Below, in pieces: positions 18,177 through 26,110 of a stretch of DNA of 64,000 nucleotides (its first letter is position 1; the number at the start of each line of letters is the position of its first letter). Below the pieces are notes generated by a model that saw only the letters and a program-made list of their open reading frames with translations, did no database searches and was not told the origin of the DNA. Source of the stretch: Belnapia mucosa (GTDB lineage: Bacteria; Pseudomonadota; Alphaproteobacteria; Acetobacterales; Acetobacteraceae); NCBI RefSeq assembly GCF_016775475.1, contig NZ_JAEUXJ010000004.1, forward strand, positions 62,001 to 126,000, written 5' to 3'. Made by a program: the position numbers and the translations under genes.

Positions 18177-19067
18177 GGCCAGGGCCTCCTGGAGCCAGTC
18201 CCGCAGCCGGCGAATGGCCGGCTGCGCCACCGCTTCCGGCCGGGTGACGAACCAGTAGTATTGCCCGTTGCCGCCGAAGCGGCGCGGATGGGCCAGGCAG
18301 AGCGTGCCGACGGCGATGCGGTCCTGCACCGCCACCTCCGGCGCGAAGCCGATGCCGAAGCCGCCCTCCGCCATCCGCAGCGCCGCCTCCATGGAATCCG
18401 AGAGGATCTCTCGCCGTGGCGCCGCCGGTATGCCGAGCCGCGCCAGGGTCCGAGGCCAGAATTCGCCGATCAGCTTGATGCCGAGCAGCGGCCCCTCGGC
18501 GATTTCCTCCGGCGTCAGCGCCGCGCGCCCGGCCATCCGGGACGGCGCGGCCAGCAGCACCGCGGTGGTTGAGGCCAGCCGTTCCGCCACGAGCGGCGCG
18601 GGTGGCCGCCGCCCCATGCGGATGGCGACGTCGCAGGCGCCGCTGTCGAGGTCGGCGGCCCGGCTGGACAGCTCGACCCGCAGCTCGATCCCCTCCCGCC
18701 GCAGCGCCTCCATGGCCGGCAGCAGCCAGCGCCCGGCGAACACGGGCGCGGCGGAGACGGAGAGGACGCCCCTTGGTGCCCGGGCGGCGGCATAGGCGGC
18801 GGCGATGGCGCCGAAGCCCTCGGCCAGTGCGGCGGCGAGGCTGGCTCCGGTCGGCGTCAGCGCCACCCCGCGATGCAGCCGGCGGAACAGCGGCAGGCCG
18901 AGGGTCGCTTCCAGCCCGCGCACATGGTGACTGACGGCCGAGGGCGTCAGCCCGATCTCCGCCGCCCCGGCCTGGAAGCTGCCGCGCCGCGCCGCCGCCT
19001 CGAAGGCGCGGAGCGCCGCGAGCGGCAGACCGCCGAAGCCTGCATGGCTCGCATGATTCCAGCTCAT
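18165..19067 (-). CDS. LysR-family transcriptional regulator (GcvA-like)
   Basis: This 300-residue regulator has an N-terminal winged HTH at about 13-72 (AARRGSFQAGAAEIGLTPSA is the helix-turn-helix) and a periplasmic-binding-like effector domain from about 95 to 295. The sequence pattern, including RGVALTPTGASLAAA, fits the GcvA/AmpR group. It is divergent from an MFS transporter gene with a 75-bp shared promoter holding a T-N11-A palindrome, so the transporter is its likely target. The effector is unknown. Confidence 0.9.
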   Translation of the reverse strand: MSWNHASHAGFGGLPLAALRAFEAAARRGSFQAGAAEIGLTPSAVSHHVRGLEATLGLPLFRRLHRGVALTPTGASLAAALAEGFGAIAAAYAAARAPRGVLSVSAAPVFAGRWLLPAMEALRREGIELRVELSSRAADLDSGACDVAIRMGRRPPAPLVAERLASTTAVLLAAPSRMAGRAALTPEEIAEGPLLGIKLIGEFWPRTLARLGIPAAPRREILSDSMEAALRMAEGGFGIGFAPEVAVQDRIAVGTLCLAHPRRFGGNGQYYWFVTRPEAVAQPAIRRLRDWLQEALASAG

Positions 19068-19083
19068 CCCACGGGGCAGAGTA

Positions 19084-19096
19084 TTCGTTGGACGAA
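19084..19096. promoter_or_regulatory. LysR-type operator candidate (T-N11-A)
   Basis: TTCGT-TGG-ACGAA is a perfect 5-3-5 inverted repeat that satisfies the T-N11-A rule for LysR regulators. It is 16 bases upstream of the LysR start codon and 46 bases upstream of the MFS start, as expected for a divergent promoter. Confidence 0.6.
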
Positions 19097-19119
19097 CGCC
19101 CCGCCAGCGGGTCTGCTGA

Positions 19120-19140
19120 CATTCCAGAGTAGTAGGAATG
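19120..19140. promoter_or_regulatory. Second inverted repeat in the LysR/MFS promoter
   Basis: CATTCC at 19120-19125 and GGAATG at 19135-19140 form a 6-bp inverted repeat with a 9-base spacer, abutting the MFS start. GGAATG is repeated at once, so the match may partly reflect the ribosome-binding region. It could be the activation half of the LysR site. Confidence 0.3.
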
Positions 19141-19142
19141 GA

Positions 19143-20372
19143 ATGAGAATGGCTGACCTACGCGGCCTCAGGCCCGTCGCGCCGATCCTGATCGGCGCTT
19201 CGGTGATGCTGAGCCTCGCCATGGGGCTGCGGCAGAGCCTCGGCCTCTTCATGCAGCCAGCGGTGCAGGATCTCGGCATCGCCGTGTCGCAATTCACCCT
19301 GGCGGTGGCGATCCAGAACCTGGCCTGGGGCTTCCTCCAGCCCTTCGCCGGCGCCATCGCCGGGCGCTATGGCTTCCGGCCGGTGCTGGTGGTCGGCGTG
19401 CTGTCCTATCTCGTCGGCCTGGCCCTGCTGGCGGTGGCGCAGTCGGCCCTGGCGGTGACACTGGGCGCGGGCGTGCTGATCGGCCTGGCGCTGGCCTGTA
19501 CCGCCTCCGGCATGGCGCTCTCGGTCGCCTCGCGGCCGGTCCCGCCGGCGCTGCGCAGCACCGTGCTCGGCATCGTCTCCGCTGCCGGCTCGCTCGGGGC
19601 GCTGATCGCGGCGCCCATTGGGCAGTATCTCTCGGCCGGCTATGGCTGGCGGATCGGCGTGGCGGGGTTCTTCCTGCTCGGCCTTGCGATGCTGCCCGCC
19701 GCCTGGTCTGCGGGGCGCGTCGACAAGGTGAAGCTGCCGCCGGCACGGGACGATGCGACGACGGCCGGCGCCGCCTTCGGCCTCGCCATGCGGCACGGAC
19801 CCTTCCTGGTGATGTCCGGGGCCTATTTTATCTGCGGCTTGCAGCTGGTCTTCCTGACCACCCACCTGCCCTCCTACCTCCAGCTCTGCGGGATGGACCC
19901 GATGCTGGCGGCCGAGGCGCTGGCGGCGATCGGCGGGTTCAACGTGCTGGGCAGCCTGTTCTTCGGCTGGGCCGGCGGGCGCTGGTCGAAGCCGGCGCTG
20001 CTGGGCGGGATCTATCTGATGCGCTCGCTGGTGCTCGCCTGGTATTTCGCCGTGCCGCCGACGCCCCTCAGCACCCTCGTCTTCGCCTCCATCATGGGCT
20101 TCCTCTGGCTTGGCGTGGCGCCGCTGGTGGGCGGTATGACGGCGGAGATGTTCGGGCTGCGCTGGCAGGCGATGGTGCAGGGCCTGGCTTTCACCAGCCA
20201 TCAGGTCGGCAGCTTCCTCGGCGCCTTCGGCGGCGGGCTGATCTTCGACCGGCTCGGCTCCTACGACCTCGCCTGGCAGCTCGGCGTTGGGATGGGGCTG
20301 GTGGCGGGCACGATCCAGATGCTGGCCGCCCTGCCCCGCCGGCCGAGCGCGCCGCGGCCGGCAACCGCCTAG
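19143..20372 (+). CDS. Major facilitator superfamily transporter
   Basis: This 409-residue protein has about 12 membrane helices in two halves, with a cytoplasmic loop near residues 198-212. The segment GRYGFRPVLVVGV between helices 2 and 3 is the MFS loop motif. The pattern (QSLGLFMQPAVQDLGIAVSQFTLAVAIQNL) is that of monocarboxylate/oxalate-type MFS carriers. The alternative start ATG at 19149 shortens it by two residues. The adjacent LysR regulator suggests substrate induction. The substrate is unknown. Confidence 0.9.
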   Translation: MRMADLRGLRPVAPILIGASVMLSLAMGLRQSLGLFMQPAVQDLGIAVSQFTLAVAIQNLAWGFLQPFAGAIAGRYGFRPVLVVGVLSYLVGLALLAVAQSALAVTLGAGVLIGLALACTASGMALSVASRPVPPALRSTVLGIVSAAGSLGALIAAPIGQYLSAGYGWRIGVAGFFLLGLAMLPAAWSAGRVDKVKLPPARDDATTAGAAFGLAMRHGPFLVMSGAYFICGLQLVFLTTHLPSYLQLCGMDPMLAAEALAAIGGFNVLGSLFFGWAGGRWSKPALLGGIYLMRSLVLAWYFAVPPTPLSTLVFASIMGFLWLGVAPLVGGMTAEMFGLRWQAMVQGLAFTSHQVGSFLGAFGGGLIFDRLGSYDLAWQLGVGMGLVAGTIQMLAALPRRPSAPRPATA

Positions 20373-20383
20373 GCTAGAAACGA

Positions 20384-20419
20384 GAAAGGGGCCCCGGCCT
20401 GCCGGCCGGGACCCCTTTC
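20384..20419. terminator. Bidirectional terminator between the MFS and cold-shock genes
   Basis: GAAAGGGGCCCCGGCC (20384-20399) pairs with GGCCGGGACCCCTTTC (20404-20419) over 16 positions with one mismatch and a 4-base loop. A/T ends on both sides suit termination in both directions between two converging genes. Confidence 0.85.
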
Positions 20420-20446
20420 AACCCGCGGCGCCAGGGCGCCTGGGCC

Positions 20447-21160
20447 TTATTCCTTCAGGCTGACCGCCTGCCGGCCACGCTGGCCGTCGCGCACATCCAG
20501 CGCGACCTTCTCGCCCTGCTGCACATCGGCGCGCCCGGCGCGCTGCAGCACGGAGGAATGCAGGAACACATCCTGTCCACCATCATCCGGGGTGACGAAG
20601 CCGAAGCCGCGCACCTGGTCGAACCACTTGACGGTGCCGTTCACCGCATAGGTCGGGCCACCCGCATCGCGGTCGCCGAAATCGCGCCGGGGCGGGCGGT
20701 CACCGAAGCCGCTGCTGCGCGGGGCACCGAAGCCGCCGCCGGCGCCACCGAAGTCGCGCCGCGGCGGGCGATCGCCGAAGCCGCCACCGCCGAAGTCGCG
20801 CCGCGGCGGACGATCGCCAAAGCCGCCACCGCCGAAATCACGCCGCGGCGGACGGTCGCCGAAACCGCCACCGCCGAAATCGCGGCGCGGCGGACGGGGG
20901 GCGCCACCACCTTCGCCCAAGCGACGCTCCGTGATACGGGTGACAAGCCTACGGCCCTGCCGGTCCGTGCCGATCTCGCAGACCAGGGTATCACCGGTCT
21001 CGGGCGGTTCGATCCCAGCCTCGGTCAGCGCCGAAGCGTGGAAGAACACATCCTGGCCGTCCGGCCCAAGAACGAAGCCAAACCCCTTGCGGGCATTGTA
21101 CCATTTGACCTGGGCCTCGACCGGCCCGGCGCCGCCCTGGATGTCGCTGTCGGAAGGCAC
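20447..21160 (-). CDS. Double cold-shock-domain protein with Arg/Gly-rich repeat linker
   Basis: This 237-residue protein has two cold-shock domains, at about 14-78 and 172-236. Each has RNA-binding motifs: KGFGFV with VFFHA in the first, RGFGFV with VFLHSS in the second. They are joined by a low-complexity linker (81-170) with repeats of [14 protein letters not shown]. Cold-shock domains bind single-stranded RNA and DNA and melt secondary structure. The RGG/FGG-like linker could add RNA affinity or promote condensation. The start is a GTG with an in-frame stop two codons upstream, so no longer form is possible. Confidence 0.92.
   Translation of the reverse strand: MPSDSDIQGGAGPVEAQVKWYNARKGFGFVLGPDGQDVFFHASALTEAGIEPPETGDTLVCEIGTDRQGRRLVTRITERRLGEGGGAPRPPRRDFGGGGFGDRPPRRDFGGGGFGDRPPRRDFGGGGFGDRPPRRDFGGAGGGFGAPRSSGFGDRPPRRDFGDRDAGGPTYAVNGTVKWFDQVRGFGFVTPDDGGQDVFLHSSVLQRAGRADVQQGEKVALDVRDGQRGRQAVSLKE
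20666..20896 (-). repeat. Tandem 42-bp coding repeats in the cold-shock protein linker
   Basis: About four copies of a 42-bp unit encode [14 protein letters not shown], with one interrupted copy near 20700. The copies are near-identical in DNA sequence, so they probably expand and contract by slippage or recombination. Confidence 0.85.
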
Positions 21161-21257
21161 TTGCTATTGATCCGTATCTAGATGCGACGGTCCGACGGGG
21201 GTGCTGGACCGCTATACGGAACAATGGCACCGGCGCCAGGACAAAGCGAGCAAGAAA

Positions 21258-22517
21258 TCATCCGAAACGGCGCGGATCATAGGGGGCCGGATCGATCTCC
21301 GGCGCCTGTCCCAGCAGCATCTGTACCGCCAGTCGGGCGCTGCGCGGCGCCGAAACAAGTCCGACATGGCCGTGGCCGAAAGCATGCACAATATCCGGCG
21401 TCGCCCGCGCCGGACCGAGGCAGGGAAGCCCATCCGGCATGCTCGGCCGATGCCCCATCCAGAGCTTCACCCGCTCGGCCGGCAGGTCGCGCGGCAGGCC
21501 CGGAAAGCTGCGCAACAAATGATCGCGCAGGATCTCGGCGCGCTTCCAGTTCGGCGCGGCGTCGAGGCCGGCGATCTCCACCTGCCCGGCGCAGCGCAGC
21601 CCGCGCGCCGTCATGGTGACGGACATCTTCCCGTCCGAGGGCATCAGGGGCGTGCGCGGCCCGGTCTCGGCGCCCTCGATCATGGCGTGGTAGCCGCGCT
21701 CGGTCTCGAGCGGCACCGGATCGCCGGCGGCGGCGGCGAGCGGGCGGGAATGCGCTCCGGCGGCAATCACGGCGCGGTCCGCCGCGACCTCGCCCGCATC
21801 GGTCAGCACGGCGCGCAGCCGCCCGCCCTCGATGCGGAAGCCGGTGGCGCGGGCCTGGATGCGCCGGGCGCCCTCGGCCTCGGCCAGGGCGACCAGGGCG
21901 GCGACATAGGCGCCGGGATCGCGGCAATGCCCGCCCTCCTCGACCAGGGCGGCGAAGCCGTAGCGGCGGTCGAGCTCCGGCTCGCGCTGGCGCAGCTCAT
22001 CGGCCGAGAGCTCGATCCAGTCGATGCCGACCTGGCGGCGGATGCCCCAGGCCATCGCCTCGGCCTCGAAGTCAGCCCGGCTGGGATAGATATACATGAG
22101 GCCGCGGCGCTCGATCAGATGGCCGACACCGGCGGCCTCGGCGAGGTCGGCATGCAGGGCCGGAGCGCCGTCGAGCAGGGCACGCAGCGCCCGGGCGGTG
22201 CGCAGCACCCGCGCCTCGGTCCAGCCGGAGGCGAGGTAGCGCGTCAGCCAGGGCAGCACCCGCGGCAGGTAGCTCCAGCGGATGGCGAGCGGGCCGAGCG
22301 GATCGGCGAGGAAGCCCGGCACCTTCTTCCAGAGGCCCGGCACGGCGGGCGGGATCACCGACATCGGGCTGAGCCAGCAGCCATTGCCATAGCTGGCGGC
22401 CTGTTCCCCGCCCGGCGGGCCAGGCTCCAGGATCGTCACCGCCTGGCCGGCCCGCAGCAATTCCAGCGCGGTACAGGCGCCGAGGATGCCGCCGCCGATG
22501 ACGACCGCGCCGCTCAT
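21258..22517 (-). CDS. D-amino-acid dehydrogenase / FAD-dependent oxidoreductase (DadA-like)
   Basis: This 419-residue DAO-family flavoenzyme oxidises D-amino acids or related amines and passes electrons to the membrane quinone pool. The FAD-binding loop VVIGGGILGA is at the N terminus (residues 5-14). The C-terminal FAD-contact region HAFGHGHVGL, near 385, is typical of DadA. The mid-protein MGHRPSMPDGLPCLGP segment is a DadA hallmark. Its start overlaps the stop of the AtzH-like gene by four bases. Substrate preference is not visible. Confidence 0.87.
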   Translation of the reverse strand: MSGAVVIGGGILGACTALELLRAGQAVTILEPGPPGGEQAASYGNGCWLSPMSVIPPAVPGLWKKVPGFLADPLGPLAIRWSYLPRVLPWLTRYLASGWTEARVLRTARALRALLDGAPALHADLAEAAGVGHLIERRGLMYIYPSRADFEAEAMAWGIRRQVGIDWIELSADELRQREPELDRRYGFAALVEEGGHCRDPGAYVAALVALAEAEGARRIQARATGFRIEGGRLRAVLTDAGEVAADRAVIAAGAHSRPLAAAAGDPVPLETERGYHAMIEGAETGPRTPLMPSDGKMSVTMTARGLRCAGQVEIAGLDAAPNWKRAEILRDHLLRSFPGLPRDLPAERVKLWMGHRPSMPDGLPCLGPARATPDIVHAFGHGHVGLVSAPRSARLAVQMLLGQAPEIDPAPYDPRRFG

Positions 22518-22918
22518 GCCCGCTGCACCCGCCCCGGATCATCGGGCGCGAGCAGGGAGACATGGGCGGAGACGACCCGCCAGCCCACCTCCGGCAGCCG
22601 CGCCATGATCTTGGTCTCCCGCCCGATCAGGCCCGAATCGGTGCGCTGGTATTCCAGATGGGTGCAGGCGACATCCTGGCCGAAGCTGGTGATATGGACC
22701 CGGCGGATGGCGCGCGGGGCATAGCGGGCGACGCTGGCGCGGAAGGCCCGGATCGCCTCGATCCCATAGAGGATCTCGGTGATGCCGAAGCGCACCGTGC
22801 GCGGGTCGGCCCAGAAGCAGGCATCCAGCGTGGCGCCATCGTTGCTGGCGATGGCCTGTTCGTAACGGTCGAACAGGGCGCGGGCTTCGGCGATCACCGC
22901 CGGGTCATCAATCTGCAT
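22514..22918 (-). CDS. AtzH-like / DUF3225 NTF2-fold protein
   Basis: This 134-residue protein matches the AtzH/HpxZ-type family (DUF3225) by length and by the pattern TVRFGITEILYGIEAIRAFR and RETKIMARLPEVGWRVVSAHVS. These small NTF2-fold proteins occur beside amidases and amine-oxidising enzymes in cyanuric-acid, purine or ureide breakdown. It is translationally coupled to the DadA-like gene and is the first gene of the pair, so a joint role in breakdown of an N-containing compound is inferred. Confidence 0.78.
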   Translation of the reverse strand: MQIDDPAVIAEARALFDRYEQAIASNDGATLDACFWADPRTVRFGITEILYGIEAIRAFRASVARYAPRAIRRVHITSFGQDVACTHLEYQRTDSGLIGRETKIMARLPEVGWRVVSAHVSLLAPDDPGRVQRA

Positions 22919-22986
22919 GTGGCAAACATGGCGCGCTGTCGCCTCCCACGCAAAAATGACACGCAGTTAATGTGCGCTCGCTCACG

Positions 22987-23000
22987 GAATACTGAATACT
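22987..23000. repeat. Tandem direct repeat in the AtzH/GH1 intergenic region
   Basis: GAATACT occurs twice head-to-tail in the 111-bp divergent intergenic space, 30 bases before the GH1 gene start. It may be a regulator half-site pair or chance. Confidence 0.25.
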
Positions 23001-23029
23001 CTCCCCATCACGCTTTCGTGGGACCAGTC

Positions 23030-24307
23030 ATGTTGGACGCGCTGACCGACCGCCCTGCCCCGCCCGTTTCGCTCGGCCTGCACAGCCTGGCCGATCAGGG
23101 CTTCCTCTTCGCCACCGGGATCGAGAACAGTGCCCCGACCATCCAGGGTGGCCGGATCCGTCGCGACCAGATGGCCGAATGCGGCCATTACGACCGCTGG
23201 CGCGAGGACCTGGCGCTGGTGAAGCAGATCGGCTGCGGCGTCCTGCGCTATGGCCCGCAGATCCACACCACCCTGCGCGGCCCAGGCCTGCATGACTGGT
23301 CCTTCGCCGACGAGACCTTCGCCGAGATCCGTCGCCTCGGCATCCTGCCGGTGGTCGATCTCTGCCACTTCGGCCTGCCCGACTGGATCGGCGACTTCCA
23401 GAACACGGAATTCCCCGAGCTCTTCGCCGCCTATGCCGAGGCCTTCGCCCGCCGCTTCCCCTGGGTGCAGCTCTACACTCCGGTGAACGAGATGTTCATC
23501 ACCGCCGTCTTCTCCGCGAAGTATGGCTGGTGGAACGAGCAGCGGACGGATGACCGCAGCTATGTCACCGCCATCAAGAACGTCGTCCGCGCCAATGTCA
23601 TGGCGATGCAGGCGATCCTGCGGGTGCGGCCGGATGCGATCTTCATCCAGTCCGAATCGACCGAGCAGTTCCACGCCGAATGCCCCGATTCGCTGCTGCA
23701 TGCCGAGCACCGCAATGCCGAGCGCTTCCTCACGCTCGACCTGAACTATGGCAAGCGCGTCTGCTCCTCGATGTATGAGTACCTGATGGACAACGGCATG
23801 ACGCGGGAGGAGTACCACTTCTTCCAGCGCTCGGCCCCCGCCCTGAAGCGCCACTGCATCATGGGCAATGACTGGTACGCGACCAACGAGCACATCATCG
23901 GCGCCAATGGCGAGAGCCGCTGGGCCGGCGAGGTCTTCGGCTACGACACCGTGACGCGCGACTACTACACCCGCTACGGCCTGCCGATCATGCACACCGA
24001 GACCAACATGGATGAGGGGCCGAAGGGCGACGAGTCCGAGCGTTGGCTGTGGAAGCAGTGGTCCGGCCTGATGCGGCTGCGCCGCGACGGCGTGCCGATC
24101 CTGGGCTTCACCTGGTATTCGCTGACCGACCAGATCGACTGGAACACCGCGCTGCGCGAGAAGAACGGCACGGTGAACCCGCGTGGCCTGTTCGACCTCG
24201 ACCGCAACATCCGCACGGTCGGCCGCGCCTATCAGCGGCTGATCGAGGGCTGGAAGCCGGTGCTGGCGCAGCAGGGCCACTGCCTGCGGCTGCCGGTCGC
24301 GGCCTGA
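23030..24307 (+). CDS. Glycoside hydrolase family 1-like protein
   Basis: This 425-residue TIM-barrel protein resembles beta-glucosidases of GH1. The candidate acid/base is Glu154 in YTPVNEMF (family T-x-N-E-P, here with Met in place of Pro). The candidate nucleophile is Glu324 in MHTETNMDEG (family T-E-N-G). Both loops depart slightly from the consensus, so the substrate or even the reaction may differ. There is no signal peptide, so it is cytoplasmic. It is monocistronic, divergent from the AtzH-like gene and convergent with the Bug receptor gene. Confidence 0.78.
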   Translation: MLDALTDRPAPPVSLGLHSLADQGFLFATGIENSAPTIQGGRIRRDQMAECGHYDRWREDLALVKQIGCGVLRYGPQIHTTLRGPGLHDWSFADETFAEIRRLGILPVVDLCHFGLPDWIGDFQNTEFPELFAAYAEAFARRFPWVQLYTPVNEMFITAVFSAKYGWWNEQRTDDRSYVTAIKNVVRANVMAMQAILRVRPDAIFIQSESTEQFHAECPDSLLHAEHRNAERFLTLDLNYGKRVCSSMYEYLMDNGMTREEYHFFQRSAPALKRHCIMGNDWYATNEHIIGANGESRWAGEVFGYDTVTRDYYTRYGLPIMHTETNMDEGPKGDESERWLWKQWSGLMRLRRDGVPILGFTWYSLTDQIDWNTALREKNGTVNPRGLFDLDRNIRTVGRAYQRLIEGWKPVLAQQGHCLRLPVAA

Positions 24308-24326
24308 TCAAGGCCTGGGGCGGCGG

Positions 24327-25295
24327 CTATTCCGGCCGCAGCCCCATGCGCTGGACCACTTCGGTCCATTTGCGGACCTCGGCGGCGACATAGGCGCCGA
24401 AGGCCTCGGGCGGGCCGCTCTGCGGCTGGATGCCCTGGCGGGCGAGCGCCCCGCCGACATCGGGCCGCGCCATCGCCTCCCGCATGGCCGCGTTCAGCCG
24501 GGCGATGATCGGGGCCGGGGTGCCGGCGGGGGCGAGGACCCCGCCCCAGCTCACCGTCTCGAAGCCCGGCACCGTCTCGGCGATGGTCTGGAGATCCGGC
24601 GCCTCCGGCACGCGCTGGAGGGAGGTGACGGCGATGCCACGCACCCGCCCGGCCTGCACATGCGGCAGCAGCACCGGCACCGTGTCGAAATTCACCGGGA
24701 TCACGCCGGCGAGGAGGTCGGCCGTCGAGGGCGCGCTGCCGCGATAGGGCAGATGCGTGAGCTGGATGCCGGTGAGGCTCTTCAGCAGCTCCATCGCCAT
24801 ATGCCCCGCCGAGCCGATGCCGGCCGAACCGTAGCTCAGCTTGCCCTGCTGTTCCCGCGCATAGGCGATGAATTCTGGGAAGCTCCGCACCGGCACGGCG
24901 GGGTTCACCGCCATGATCTGCGGCACGACCGAGACCGCCATGACGGGTGTGAAATCGGCGATCGGGTCGAAAGGGGTGCGGCTGCCATAGAGGGCCGGCC
25001 CCATACCGTTCGGCCCGGCATTGCCCATCAGCAGCGTATAGCCATCCGGGGCGCTGCGGGCGACCAGCTCGGCGGCGATGAAGCCATTGGCGCCGGGCCG
25101 GTTCTCCACCACCAGTGTCTGGCCGAGCGAGGCGGTGAGATGCGGCGCCATCAGCCGGGCGATGATGTCGCTCGCCCCACCCGGCGGATAGGGGATGACC
25201 ATGCGGACCGGCCGCTGCGGCCATTCCCCCTGGGCGAGCGCCGGGCCGGCGAGCGCCAACCCGCCGAGGACCAGGCCGCGGCGGGTCGTGCGCAT
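24327..25295 (-). CDS. Bug-type tripartite tricarboxylate transporter receptor
   Basis: This 322-residue periplasmic binding protein has a signal peptide ending at ALAQ (residue 22) after an RR pair. Bug-family hallmarks are VIPYPPGGASDIIAR near 32-47, VENRPGANGFIAAE, DGYTLLMGNAGP, and YGSAGIGSAGHMAMELL. Such receptors capture carboxylates for TctAB permeases, but no tctA or tctB is in the window. It is the last gene of the long minus-strand block and directly follows coxM. Confidence 0.92.
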   Translation of the reverse strand: MRTTRRGLVLGGLALAGPALAQGEWPQRPVRMVIPYPPGGASDIIARLMAPHLTASLGQTLVVENRPGANGFIAAELVARSAPDGYTLLMGNAGPNGMGPALYGSRTPFDPIADFTPVMAVSVVPQIMAVNPAVPVRSFPEFIAYAREQQGKLSYGSAGIGSAGHMAMELLKSLTGIQLTHLPYRGSAPSTADLLAGVIPVNFDTVPVLLPHVQAGRVRGIAVTSLQRVPEAPDLQTIAETVPGFETVSWGGVLAPAGTPAPIIARLNAAMREAMARPDVGGALARQGIQPQSGPPEAFGAYVAAEVRKWTEVVQRMGLRPE

Positions 25296-25300
25296 CGGCC

Positions 25301-26095
25301 TTAGCCCGCCGCAGCGATGGCGCGCTTCGCCATCACGGTGACGAGGTGGGCGCGGTACTCGGCGCTGCCATGGATGTCGCTGTTCAGCCCATCGGCGTCC
25401 TGCTTGATGTTCGCCACCGCATCCGGCGACCAGTTGGCGGCCAGCGCCGTCTCCATCTCCGTCTGGCGGAAGACGCCGGGGCCGGCACCGTTGATGGCGA
25501 CCCGCACCGCGCCGCCGGTCTTGGCGATGAAGGCGCCGGCCATGACATAGCGGCTGGCCGGGTTGCGCATCTTGGCGTAGCCGGCCTTCTCCGGGATCGG
25601 GAATTCGATCGCCACCAGCAGCTCGCCCGGCTCCAGCGCCGTGGTGAACATGCCCTGGAAGAAGTCGTCGGCCGCGATGCGGCGCTTGTCGGTGACGATG
25701 GTGGCGTTCAGCCCGAGCACCGCCGAGGGGTAGTCCGCCGCCGGGTCGTTATTGGCCACGCTGCCGCCGATGGTGCCGCGGTTGCGCACCTGGGTATCGC
25801 CGATGGTACCGGCCATCTGGGCCAGCGCCGGGATCGCCGCCTTCACCTCGGGGCTAGTCGCCACCTCGAAATGCTTGGCCAGCGCGCCGATGACGAGCTT
25901 GTTGCCCTCCTTTTTGATCCCCTTCAGCTCGGCGATGCCGGAGAGGTCGACGACGGAGGTCGGCTTGTTCAGCCGGTGCTTCAACGCCGGCAGCAGGGTC
26001 TGGCCGCCCGAGATCGGCCGCGCATCGGGGTCGGCCGAGAGCAGCTTGACCGCATCCGCGAGCGAGCCGGGCTTGTGGTATTCGAAGTCATACAT
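25301..26095 (-). CDS. coxM: CoxM-like FAD-binding subunit of a molybdenum hydroxylase
   Basis: This 264-residue subunit carries FAD between the iron-sulfur clusters and the external electron acceptor. The FAD-binding motifs are SGGQTLLP near 29-36 and TIGDTQVRNRGTIGGSVAN near 97-116. The length fits CO-dehydrogenase-type medium subunits. It is the third gene of coxS-coxL-coxM, 15 bases after coxL. CO, aldehyde, nicotinate or purine substrates remain possible. Confidence 0.9.
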   Translation of the reverse strand: MYDFEYHKPGSLADAVKLLSADPDARPISGGQTLLPALKHRLNKPTSVVDLSGIAELKGIKKEGNKLVIGALAKHFEVATSPEVKAAIPALAQMAGTIGDTQVRNRGTIGGSVANNDPAADYPSAVLGLNATIVTDKRRIAADDFFQGMFTTALEPGELLVAIEFPIPEKAGYAKMRNPASRYVMAGAFIAKTGGAVRVAINGAGPGVFRQTEMETALAANWSPDAVANIKQDADGLNSDIHGSAEYRAHLVTVMAKRAIAAAG

Positions 26096-26110
26096 CGGCT
26101 GATCCCCTGA

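Noticed and set aside
20666..20896. Regular tandem repeats that might suggest a CRISPR array.
   Set aside because: The units are contiguous without spacers, stay in frame and encode a repeated peptide within the cold-shock protein.
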